From Raphanus sativus (taxonomy: Eukaryota > Streptophyta > Magnoliopsida > Brassicales > Brassicaceae), in assembly GCF_000801105.2 (NCBI RefSeq), contig NC_079518.1, positions 17,588,800 through 17,652,799 on the forward strand: a stretch of 64,000 nucleotides of DNA, read 5' to 3'. Position numbers and translations under genes: made by a program. The notes under the pieces were generated by a model. It was given only the letters and a program-made list of their open reading frames with translations, had not been told where the DNA came from and ran no database searches. Of this stretch, positions 33,352-44,061 are shown one piece after another; positions within the stretch are counted from its first letter, which is position 1; the number at the start of each line of letters is the position of its first letter.

Positions 33352-35971
33352 TCACACTTTTGCAGCTTCCACTTCATCACCAACAGCTGATTCAACTGAT
33401 GGGGGTTTATCTTCTTCACCAAATACTTCTTCTTCTGCAAGTATTAATATTGAAGTTAGTAAAAGCCATTTTGATTCATAAAACAAATAAAATGCTTGAT
33501 AATCTAGATAATTACCATTTTGATATGATTCATATCCCCTGATCCAATTTCTAGTGCATATCAGAGCCTGCACATTTTTTGGGAGTAGACGGCTCCTGTA
33601 TTTGTTGAGCACTCTTGATCCAATACTGAAAGAAGACTCGGAAGCAACTGTTGTGATTGGAATACTTAATAGATCACAAGCCATACCAGCCAAATCACCA
33701 TAGCGATGAGCATTATCTTTCCAGAAGTCAAGAATATTCAAGCTCTTAAAATTGGAAACTTCCAAAGGTGGTTCATCAAGATATGCTTCTAGAGATGTCT
33801 TCCCACTCGCAACACCACTGACTTTGCGAAATGCAAAAAAATCCTATAGAAGTTTTTTAAAAAATATCTAAGACCTGCAGTTATGAAAAATAATAAACAT
33901 ACTAGTTAAGAAAAGTAAAGGAACACTCACAGTGTAGTTCTCAAACATTTCTGTGGACACTGGCTCACATGTTTTGGGTGGAACCGTCTCACGTGGCTCC
34001 GTAGAAGGGGAGTTAACCTTGGATTTTTTGTCATAAGACTCAAAGAGATTGCTGAGTCTCTCACGCAAGTTCTTCACCTTAACATCTCTTGTACTCATGT
34101 CAAGCTTCCCTAAACAATGCTCAACAATTGATAGCTTAAATCGCGGATCAAAGACTGCTGCCATTGCAAAAAGACCACTGACATCATCCCAATATCTGAC
34201 AACCTCATCATCGCTTTCCTCATTATTCCGGAGCCAATTATGGATCATCCAGACTTGATAGAAATACAAATTAGATGTCAGGTAATTAGTGCCAGACATC
34301 ATCTTTGTGATCACAGCAAACGGCCCCAGAAAAGTGCAGATATTACTTGCTCTTGTCCATTCTTCAGCTGTGGGCGCCATTGTAAAACCTCGCTTGTCAA
34401 ATGACTCCAACTTCTCAAATGCCTTACGGTAATTTACTGCAATTTGCAGCATATAGTAAGTCGAGTTCCATCTGGTCGAGACATCCAATATCAGCCCCCG
34501 AGTTTCTTTTACATTCGCAGCAACCACTGCTTTTCCGAACAACACCTCACGCGATTCAGATGATAACACATACTTCACACTCTTTCTTACTTTGTGCAAA
34601 GCGCCTTTAATAACCTTTAACCCATCTTGCACTATAAGGTTAAGTATGTGAGCTGCACATTTTACATGGAAAAATTCTCCTCCACACACCAAGTCATCAG
34701 TCAACATTAGCTGCGACCTCACAATATCTTGCATCGAGTCATTACTTGTAGCATTATCCAATGTGACTGAAATTTTTTTTTTTCAATTCCCCACTCTTTC
34801 ATCGACTCAAGAAGCTGCATAGCAACATTCATACCAGTGTGTGGTGGCGCAAGAGCACAAAACGTGATGATCTTGCTGTTCAACTTCCAGTTCCGATCAA
34901 TGTAATGTGCTGTCACACACATGTACCTTTCACGTTTTACTGAGGTCCACAAGTCAGATGTCAATGATACTCGACCAGGAAGTGTAGCTAAATCTCTCCT
35001 CAATGTGTCTCTCTCGCTTTCATATAGTCGATAGACATCTGATCTAGCCGTGTTTCAACAAATCGTCTGGACATCAGGATTCAAATACGTCCAAGTTTCT
35101 CGCACTTTCTCATACTCTACGTACGAGTATGGTAGATCATGCTGGACTATCGTCTTAGCTACCATCTGCCGAAAGATAGTATGATCATACCTGCCAGAGT
35201 GTAACTTCCCTCGAAATTGATCTTCTGCTGATTTCTATTTTTCCTTTGATACACCTTACATCTAAAACGATGCCTTCTCAGCCCACTGGTTCCATGCGAG
35301 TAGGAATGCCAAGCATACTCATTCCTGCAATGATTGCATACAGCTTTCATCGTCCCATTCGGTTTGTGGACCACCGTGAAATCAGGCCACACATCTGATC
35401 TTTGCCTATTGTCCATTTCGATTTCTTCTTCATTCAACTCCTCTTCTTCATCCAACTCCTCTTCCTCCAATGAGTCATCAAAGTCTGGTATCTCCTTGAC
35501 CTTCTTCTTCTGCGACCGAGAAGACGATGCCTTCTTCTTTTGTGGAGTGGTAGCCTTGGCCTTGCCCTTTTGTGACTGAGTCAATGGCTTCCTTCTCCCT
35601 CCCCGAATCACTGATTTCACAGGTACATGCTTCTTCTTTCTACACGCCTGTGAGGACGAGCCTATGCCACCATCTATTGTGGACTGCAACATGGGTTTCC
35701 CCGTGGCTGTTCCAAAACTGCTCTTTCTGCGAGGATTGCTGGTTTGGGATGGTGGAGTTATTTCAACATCAGAGTCATCACTTTCATCAGCAAGGCTGAT
35801 GAGCTTTATTTTTCTTGCACCACCTTCAATCCTGTGTTCCACGTTCTCTTCAGCCTCTTCAGCCGCAGCAAGAGCAGCTAAGGTAGCTTCACTCGCAATG
35901 TCCAGTGTTTGTGGTGGAGAATACTCGGTATGCATCGTGAACTGCTCTTCAGAATCGCTCTTTGATCCCAT
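33352..35971 (-). pseudogene. hAT transposase (BED finger, RNase H-like core, dimerisation domain), broken
   Basis: Starts at ATG 35971 (minus). The N-terminus is acidic and Lys-rich, then a BED zinc finger (CNHCRNEYAWHS, then GTSGLRRHRFRC; ~35240-35330). The RNase H-like core follows: SLTSDLWTSVKRERYMCVTAH (catalytic Asp in SDLW), HILNLIVQDGL and STRWNSTYYML. The hAT dimerisation domain is near the end ([26 protein letters not shown]). Lesions: a frameshift near 35215, a TGA for an expected sense codon near 35055, and a shift in the T-run near 34775. Likely introns are about 33845-33930 and 33440-33515. The resemblance is to RICESLEEPER/DAYSLEEPER-like hAT proteins. Enough is intact to class it; not enough to function. 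Confidence 0.88.
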
Positions 35972-36441
35972 GGTCTCGGTCTCTCTGAAGTTTTGCGTTA
36001 GGTTTTTTTTTTGAGGTGAAGTCGTGTGAACGTGGGACTATTAGCCTATTAGGGTTTTTAATATTTTGGAAATTTTTAAATTAATTATAATATAATTAAA
36101 ACTTAGCGTATTAGGATTTTTTAAATTTTGATAACATTTTATTTATTTTGATAAACAAATGCAGTGATCACAGCAAACCTATGCAAACCTATGCAAGCAC
36201 CAAAACTAATCGTTTTCTATCAAGAGTGTGTTCTACCTATCTATGCTCAACAAGATACTGATCCTATTACCTAAGCAAACCCAACAAATGCAGTGATCAC
36301 ACGTACACGTTTTAGAGACTAAGAGCTTACTAACCTAAGGTCCTTAAAGCGGCTATACTGGAGCAGCTGCTGTATGTACTTTTGTCTTCTCCTTCCTTGT
36401 TCACTCCATCAGCTCGACAAATAAAACACAGTAGGAGCCTA

Positions 36442-36565
36442 GGAGGCAGCTGGTAATCACTGGACAAGCAGGGGTGCGCTCAAAACATACATCAAGTCAG
36501 CTCCATAACATGCTTATATCGTTTTGAGCCTACCCCTGCTTTCACAGTGATTACCATATGCTTCC
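36442..36565. ncRNA. Long imperfect fold-back A, microRNA-precursor-like
   Basis: The 5' arm (36442-36489) and 3' arm (36517-36565) pair over ~45 bases with about 8 mismatches in small symmetric bulges and a ~27-base loop. The paired core contains TGGTAATCACTG and AAGCAGGGGT on the 5' arm. The geometry is that of a plant MIRNA hairpin. Expression is unknown and I could not match it to a known family. Confidence 0.5.
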
Positions 36566-36974
36566 TTCTCCACCTACATTAAGAAAAGGCATTAGGCATA
36601 TAAGAGATTTGCTATTAAATTTTTAAAAATTCAAGCATATATTAAACTTATAAAAGAAGAGTTTCATACTTGTCAATCAAGAGGAGCAGAAGATGAACCA
36701 GTCTCCTTCCTTGTTCACCATCACTCCATCCCCGGGAGACATATAAAAAAGAAAAAAAAAATAATATCAGATATATTCAATGTAAGTTTAACAAAAGACA
36801 TTCGTAAAGCAACTTACAATATCTGGTGGATGTATGTGTTCTCCTTCCTTGTTCACCTACAAAACAAATGACATCAAATAAGCATCAACCAATTATATCA
36901 CTCAAGAAGCTTCAGATTGGTAACACCTTTCAATCTTTGCAGCTCGGTGTAATGGTGTTAATTTATTCTTCACT

Positions 36975-37103
36975 AAACAAGGAGGCAGGTGGTGGTGGGG
37001 GATCAAGCTGGTGTACGACCAAAACATACATCAAGTGAACACCTTCTATATCGTTTTGAGCCTACAGCAGCTTTAACCGTCACCACCATCTGCCTACTTG
37101 TTT
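36975..37103. ncRNA. Long imperfect fold-back B, paralogous to A
   Basis: Arms 36975-37026 and 37049-37103 pair over ~50 bases (AAACAAG at the base; AGGCAG, TGGTGGTG and AAGCTG in the stem). The loop side (AAAACATACATCAAGT and ATATCGTTTTGAGCCTA) is shared with fold-back A, while the mid-stem differs. Same interpretation, same limits. Confidence 0.5.
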
Positions 37104-37697
37104 ACAATCATATATTCTTTTCACCTACAAAAAACAAAACACTAATGATAAGCGATCACAGATACTGAACATAACCAGATACTATAAAACAAAACACTAA
37201 TGATAATCATATATCAACTAATCAGATACTGAACATAACCAGAGACATCAGACATCACAGAGACAAATACAAAACAAGAACAAAAACAAAAACAAAAACA
37301 GAACACATTAGGACACTGGTCTTTAATTAACCTAATCGACACCATCCGCGTACTCGGTCACCACCTGAAAAGTGCAAACAAGTAAAACTGTTAGACTACA
37401 AAAAGAAAAAAAAATATGATCTCAACGCCAAGAACAAGAAACGAGTAACTACATAGATAAAAACGATCTTTCATTACCTGTGACATGCATGGGATCACTG
37501 TCGCAGAAGAAGCCTTCGCCGGAGATGGATCTTGGTTTACGGTGGAAGCGGAGTTCTTTGACAGATACTTCACAAACTTCTTGTTATGGCTCCAAGAAGC
37601 TTCACTGGAGGAGATTGAAGGCGAATGGAAGAATGGAAGCATCATCTATGAGGAAACCATGGTCGGAGCTCTCTTTCTTGTGGCGCCGAGTCGCGTT

Positions 37698-37698
37698 C

Positions 37699-37767
<69 letters not shown>
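37698..37767. repeat. (CT)n microsatellite in the hAT element
   Basis: About 70 bp of nearly pure CT dinucleotide. Reading frames across it give Ser-Leu repeats and are not genes. Confidence 0.9.
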
Positions 37768-37770
<3 letters not shown>

Positions 37771-37997
37771 GTTTTTTCAGGTGGCGGAGGAAATGAGAGG
37801 AGAAGACTGCGGTCTCTTTAGGTTAACCCGCGGATTCTCTAGGCCCGGCCCGTACAAAGCCCATCCCGCACAGTCCCTAAACCGCCAAGCCCGCAACGTT
37901 GCGGGTTATCAATTCTTCGGCCCAAACCCGCCCCGCCTCAGGTCCTTTTGGGCTCGGCCCGCGGTCCACATGTCCATTTGACATTCCTAGTAATAGG

Positions 37998-38158
37998 TGT
38001 GGTGATGTGGAGGACCTGAAGTTGAATATCCCACATCTTTACATCAAGTTAGCAATGAATTTTGAGAATCTTCGAAGGTACATGTGGGGTGGGGTCTTCA
38101 CTTCTTTGATTTCGTGCTGGGTTCTATTGATAAAACAAGGAACAAACTAGAGCAGAAG
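37998..38158 (+). pseudogene. Unidentified coding-like remnant into which the hAT and LINE inserted
   Basis: Frame CGDVEDLKLNIPHLYIKLAMN, then NLRRYMWGGVFTSLISCW, reads like part of a real protein. It vaguely resembles the DUF1985 region found beside Ulp1-like proteases in plant transposons. Upstream of the hAT insertion the same frame meets stops, so it is decayed. I cannot name it securely. Confidence 0.35.
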
Positions 38159-38370
38159 AGAGATGAATCTGGAGATATTTGGTCTCCTCTCTGATATCTA
38201 CCTACTAACTGCTTCATTTAATTCTGTTGTTTTCAATTTCATTCCTCGTTCTGCAAACACTAGGGCCGACACTTTGGCAAAGCAAGCTCTCTGGGCCTTA
38301 AACCCTGTGTAGCCCAAATCTATTATTAATGAAATATGTCCAGTTACAAAAAAAAAAAAAAAAAAAAAAA
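38159..38370 (+). mobile_element. 5'-truncated LINE, RNase H tail and poly(A)
   Basis: A short frame 38163-38312 ends in NFIPRSANTRADTLAKQALW, the C-terminal RNase H signature of plant L1 LINEs, followed by a 3' UTR and A24 (38347-38370). Target duplication ACTAGAGCAGAAG flanks it (38146-38158 and 38371-38383). Dead on arrival through 5' truncation. Confidence 0.85.
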
Positions 38371-38383
38371 ACTAGAGCAGAAG

Positions 38384-38820
38384 GACGGGTATCTAGTGGA
38401 GGAACAAGCTATATCTGTTTTTAGAGATATATGCGGGGATAAGTCAGTGACAATTTCATAGGTCCTAGTTGTGTTAATTGGCATGATGTCCAAAATGTTC
38501 TCACTCAATTTTTTCAAATATGAAAACAAAATATTCCGAAATTATTCATAACTAGGTTAAAAGATTATAGATTTTATTACTTTTACCAATATTTAAATAT
38601 ATTTTATTTATTTAGATATTAAATTAAGATATAATGATTTTGTTTATTTAAAAATATATTGAAGAATATATATGTATATATCTAAATTATAATCTTAGAT
38701 AGTATTTTCTAATATTTATATTAAATTAAATATTATAAAACTAACAAAATTATATAAAATTGTATAGTTAACAAAAATATAAACTAAATCATATTTATAA
38801 AATTCATAGATGTATAAGAA
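38384..38820. other. AT-rich DNA related to the 30-kb Helitron-like block
   Basis: No gene. Segments such as TAAAATTGTATAGTTA and ATAAGAAACTAATG near 38750-38825 echo 30340-30360 and 30960-31035. Confidence 0.4.
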
Positions 38821-38828
38821 ACTAATGG

Positions 38829-39690
38829 GTGGTATCCTGGTTTCAGGGGTGGTGTTCTGCAATATCAAGTTTATGCCATTTTTCTATCTCTCCAATGGTG
38901 GCTCTTTGGTTGTCGGAGAACCTTATGTTCTATAGCTACTTATGTTTGGCGAAAGCTGTTATAGAGTTGGGGCGGTTGATGCCGAATAGTCTTGCCTCGG
39001 CCATGATCTTCTCTACTATGACGATGGAGGTTCCTGATTTGTTAGATCAACGGTGTGGTTATCTCGCTTGTACTCTTGATATCATATATCCAGATTTGAT
39101 TTCTTAGTTCCTTGGCGGTGTTCAGTGTGTCGTATCGCATTGGAGCTTCACCTTGTGTCGCTTCTGTATGGGTTTTGGTTGTATGTCGTTTTCTACTCTC
39201 TATTGGGTGAAACGTGACGGTTCAGATCCGGTGACCGTTGGGCAGATCTTACTGCATAGAGCGACATATGCTTTTGCTTTTGGAGTTTAAGGATTATTTT
39301 CTTCTTCGCTTTCTCTTATCCCTAGTTGTGCAGATGGTTCTGCTTCTATTTATGTGGTCTTGATGTGAAAATGGTTTCAATCCTTTACTGCTGTTGGAGG
39401 TCTGCAATGGCTTCGTGCTATCAAAGGATCGTCTTGATTTGAGACGTCCATGCATTTGTGGTAGAATGTTCGGTTATCTAGTGATCTATCGAGCGTTCTC
39501 TACCTTGTTTCGAATCTAGAGGATGGCTGTATCAACAATGCCTTCTGAGTTTGTTGCTGGCCGAAGCAAGGCGATGCTGACTATCATTCTTCATAGGGTA
39601 TTTGCTCACTAGTCGTGTGTCCCTGTTAATTATGTTCCTTGCTTCTTTTATAATGCCTACTGGCATCTTGTTGTTTTGCTTAAGGTGTAA
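38829..39690 (+). mobile_element. Possible second Sadhu-like retroposon
   Basis: About 860 bp of GC-balanced, stop-containing DNA set abruptly in AT-rich flanks. Its style and tail (TGCCTACTGGCATCTTG) recall the 31525-32460 element (CTACTGGCTTAG). No poly(A) or target duplication was found, so this rests on composition and weak similarity. Confidence 0.35.
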
Positions 39691-39704
39691 CCAAATATCA
39701 TACT

Positions 39705-41030
39705 TCCTACTATATATTAATTGATATGTTATTCTAGTAATTTTTGCTTATGTGTCGACCATATACGAATTTTTATAAAATTATTATAATTTAATTTGTT
39801 GATGATTTTTAATTTTTATTTATTTAGTTTGATCTAAAAAGAAAAGTTAAGTCCATAACCAATTAATATCACTTGCCAATTGATTTACATAATATTACAC
39901 ATAATAATTTATGGTAACTAATTGTTGAAATTATAGATTGAGAAATAAATTGATGATTTTCATATTTACAAAATACAGAAAATAATAGACGACAAATAAT
40001 TTATATGAATAAATATAATGATTTTATATTCTTGTTTAAAAGCATTATATTTTATATAAATTATCATAATAACTATTAACATCTTCTAAGGTTCATATTA
40101 TATGCATCTATAAATTTTTTTATCAAAGTATTTATCTTGGCTTATTGTATGTTTTAATTATTATAAGAGTTTCAAAGTAATCTATAAGAGATTATAAATT
40201 AATTTATAAAATCTATTTTAAAATATCATCTTATCATCCTACTTTCTACTATATATTAATTGAGAAGTCACTTAAGAGAATTTTGCTTATGTGTCGATCA
40301 TTTATGAAATCTTAAAAAAATATTATAAATTGTGTGGTCGATAATTTTTAAATTTTATTTATTTTTATCTGTTTTAATTAGATTTAAAGAAAAAATCTAT
40401 AAACAGTTAATATCACTTGTCAAACAATCTACATAATATTACAATTAATTGTTTATGGTAACTAATTGTTGAAACATAGAAAGAGTAATAATCTTTGATC
40501 ATTTTATATATTTATAAACTAAATAAAATAATAAACAAAAAGGTTTATTAAAATCGATATAATGATTTTATATTCTTATTATTTTACAACAATAAACTAC
40601 TAATCTAAGAAACCACCGGCTCAAACAACCAAACCGGAGGGAGAAAATCAACATATAACATAGCTGAAGCAGAACTCTTCGCACCACGTGCAAGCTTGTA
40701 ATAATTTTATATTCTTATTTAAAGCCTTAAATTTGTATATGGCCTTATATTTGTATATAAAGTATTATAACAATTATTAATGTCTAATAAAATTCATACA
40801 TGCTTTATAAATCTTTTATAAAAGTTATAAATACATTTATAAATTATTTATCTTGACTTATCATATGTTTTAAATTATGATAAGAGGTTTTAAATAATTT
40901 ATACAAGATTATAAATTAATTTATAAAATCTATTTTGAAATTTCATTTTATGTTAAATGAGAAATCACTTAATTGATTTTTTCGTAGGTGTCGATCATAT
41001 TTGGAGTTTGAGAAAAAAATTATAATTTGA
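39705..41030 (+). mobile_element. Tandem Helitron-like 5' segments, ~540-bp period
   Basis: CTACTATATATTAATTGA occurs at about 39707 and 40247, each followed by similar sequence (GCTTATGTGTCGA; ATAATATTACA; ATGGTAACTAATTGTTGAAA). A third partial copy (GAGAAATCACTTAATTG, GGTGTCGATCAT) starts near 40957. Starts of the type TCTACTATATA fit Helitron 5' ends. A GC-richer ~110-bp insert lies at 40600-40700. Confidence 0.5.
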
Positions 41031-41034
41031 CTTT

Positions 41035-42238
41035 TCAGTGAATTGAGAAAACTACAACATTGTTTGGTAGCCATGTGTAACCATGAGAATGAAATTTAGA
41101 ATTCTTAGAAAATATGTTGTCCATCTTAACTTATACTATGATAAAACCTGCGCTTTCCATATGGTGAGCTTATATAATAAAATTAAAAATATATATAATT
41201 GAAAAATTAAATATGTATATGTGTTTAATTTTTTTTAATATGCATACAATTATGTTTTTTATATAATCATCTATATGTTGGGCTGATCATTTGTAATTGT
41301 AACTGTGGACCAAAATCTATTTTGAATTTATGATGAGTCTGATCGATTTAAGCTTAAAATTTTTGTCACCCTAGTTATACTTATAAAAACCGTAATGTGG
41401 TCATCAAGTGAATTTTTATAACAAAAAAAACATGTTTTACAATTTTTTTAAATATTTTATTTTAACATCACTAAGAACCGTTTTAATGGTTTTAGAACCA
41501 GCAACTTAGTATTGTTCCAAAAATCGAATTACTTTGACATTAGTCTTCGACATAGTTTTGAAGGGTTTCAATTGGTTGACTAAATTGATGCAGCCCATTT
41601 TCTTACTTTAAGTCGTTAGCTGAATATATATATATATATATTATTTAATTTGAATATTTATTAAATAAAATCCATATTAATACAATTTGATGATCATTTG
41701 TATCTTGTTATGATAAAATAATTAAGCCATTGATCATAAAATTTTCTTAGTGGGAACTTAAATATTTTAATAATTTATGTCTTTTAAAAAATTCAAAATA
41801 TAATATATAAAAAAAATTAAACTTTTTTATTATGTGGTTAATGTTATTGTTTAATATCTTTTAATATTATAAAATTTGAACAAAAAAAGAGATAAGATAC
41901 AAAAAATGATATCAAATATTTATTATTAATAATCATTAATTTTAAATTTGAACAAAAAAAGAGAAGATACAAAAATTGTTATCAAATATTTATTATTCAT
42001 AGTCATTAGTTGTCATATATACGTTAATCATATTAGGTAATTCTGTAGCTTTTATTTAAGAAAAGTGCGAGAATACTATTTGTACACTATTTATTAATTT
42101 AATAGTTGGTTTAATAAAAAAGTATAATAAAAATTAAGATGGACTAACCTATTTTTCTTAAAAAAATTAATTTCATTCTCATGGTGACACGTGGCTACAA
42201 AACAATGTTTTAGTGCTTCGCAATTAATATATAAGAGA
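41035..42238 (-). mobile_element. Helitron-like element, minus orientation
   Basis: On the minus strand it starts at about 42238 with TCTCTTATATATTAATTGCG, a typical crucifer Helitron 5' end. A decayed 3' hairpin zone lies near 41140-41165. Most of its length is an inverted copy of 42249-43160. An outer ~100-bp stretch (41035-41135) inversely repeats 42125-42230. Confidence 0.5.
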
Positions 42239-42248
42239 TTATACTACT

Positions 42249-43166
42249 TTCTATTAAACTAACTATCATATTGATAAATAGTATAAGAATATTCTCGCAC
42301 GTTACTTTAATAAAACTACATAATTATCTAATATGATTAACGTATATATGAAAATTAATGATTATAAATAATAAATATATGATAAAATTTTTTGTATCTT
42401 AGCTATTTTTGTTTAATTTTATATTATTAAAGGATATAAAACAATCACATTAACTATATAATAGAAAAACTTAGATTTTTTTTTATATGTTATATTTTGA
42501 ATTTTTTTAAGCGGCTATAAATTATTAGAAATTTTAAAATCTCACTTTGAATTTTTTTGATCAATGACTTAATTTGTTTTGTTATAATAAGATACAAATG
42601 ATCATTAAATTGTATTAATATATATTTTTATTAAATAAATATTCAAATTAAATTATATATATATATATAAATTCAGCTAATGACTTAAAGCAAGAAATTG
42701 AGATGCATCAATTTAGTTATCGAGTTGAAGACTAAGGTCAAAACTTTGTTGAAGACTAAGGTCAAAGTAATTCAATTTTGGAAACAATATTAAACTGTTG
42801 ATTCTTAAACTATTAAAATGGTTCTCAGTGATGTTAAAGTAAAGTATTTAAAAAAATTGTAGAATCTGTTTTTAGATAAAAAATTAACTTGATTACTACA
42901 TTACGATTTCTATAGGTATAAACATATTGATAAAAATTTGAAGTCCAAATCGATCAAGCTCATCATAAAATCAAAATGGATTTCGGTCCACAATTACAAC
43001 TACAAATACTCAGCCCAACATATAGATGATTATATATAAAAAAACATAATTGTATGCATATTAAGAAAATTCAAACACATATACATATTTTAATTTGTCA
43101 ATACTATATATTTTAATTTTTTATTGTATAAGCTCATCCTGCGCAAAACGCAGTTCTTATCCTAGT
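42249..43166 (+). mobile_element. Helitron-like element, plus orientation, ~0.9 kb
   Basis: Starts TCTATTAAACTAAC. It ends with hairpin CTGCG CAAAA CGCAG, a 7-base spacer and CTAGT at about 43162-43166. It pairs with the inverted copy to the left, for example CAACATATAGATGATTATAT (~43016) against its complement near 41270. Non-coding. Confidence 0.6.
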
Positions 43167-43706
43167 TTTTATTTATTTTATAAGAAAGAAAATTAGTTCT
43201 AGAACCAGTTTTATCAGTATCAAAACGACCTATATATATTTCACAAAATTTATGGTAATTGAATATGTGATTTATATAATATATATAATGATTCATAAAA
43301 TCAGTTTTTAGCAATCAAGTATTTCTAAACTATATAAAACATTTCAAAAGTTTCAGTATTATAATTTAACAATAATTTTAGTAAAAACTGAATTATGAAT
43401 ATTATATATAACTAATTTTAGTACAATTATCAATACAAAATATCAAAAATATTTTAAATAGTCGTATTTATTTTTTGTAAAAACAATTACTCTTAGAAAA
43501 ATATTTAATAAAAAACACATAATGATAAAAACATATTTTAAGTTGAGAAATTATAATAAATTTATTGTTACAAAATATTTAAACCCGCGAAAACGTGGAT
43601 ATCCACCCACTTTCTTTATACTACTTACAATGGTCTATTGAAACTTTTATTCAATATTTGAAAAGCTCCAATGGGGTATTGAAAAAAAAAATTGAAAATT
43701 ACGTGT

Positions 43707-43780
43707 ATTCAACATAGTTGAATCAATTCAACATTGTTGAATCAATTCAACATTGTTGAATCAATTCAACATTGTTGAAT
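43707..43780. repeat. 19-bp palindromic tandem array, 4 units
   Basis: Unit CAATTCAACATTGTTGAAT, four copies (the first slightly diverged). Each unit is itself nearly self-complementary (ATTCAACA-T-TGTTGAAT). Confidence 0.9.
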
Positions 43781-44061
43781 CGCTTAAGGAAGAGGCAAAG
43801 TGGACCCTCCAAAGCCACTTGTCCCTGATACATTGATCATTGAAATTTCTGATTTGTTTTTCTCTCTCAATTATTCAAGATCAATTATCTCTTAAATTTT
43901 ATTTTAAAAAAATATTTTTACATCAAAATTTTTCATTTTCCATACTTTATAAATATAGAATTGTTTCATTTGATTTGGACACAGAAAAAAACTCATCTCT
44001 TTCTACAATAATTTTCTATTAGTCTAAAAAAATCTTGTTTTTTTTTCCTTTTTCATGTGAA

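Larger units (their letters stand above)
32817..37989 (-). mobile_element. hAT transposon, 5173 bp, formerly autonomous
   Basis: Terminal inverted repeats TAGGAATGTCAAA are flanked by a perfect 8-bp target duplication GTAATAGG (32809-32816 and 37990-37997). Subterminal zones carry many CCCG/GGGC motifs. It holds a minus-strand transposase (33352-35971) with a nonsense codon and frameshifts, so it is now dead or dependent on help. The 36.1-37.7 kb part, upstream of the transposase, has two long fold-backs and a (CT)n tract. Confidence 0.92.

Noticed and set aside
36460..36481. Fold-back A contains TGGACAAGCAGGG, close to the start of mature miR164
   Set aside because: The remaining bases do not match, so it is not a miR164 locus; probably coincidence.
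37480..37821. Frames through the (CT)n tract in the hAT element
   Set aside because: Ser-Leu repeats produced by a microsatellite.
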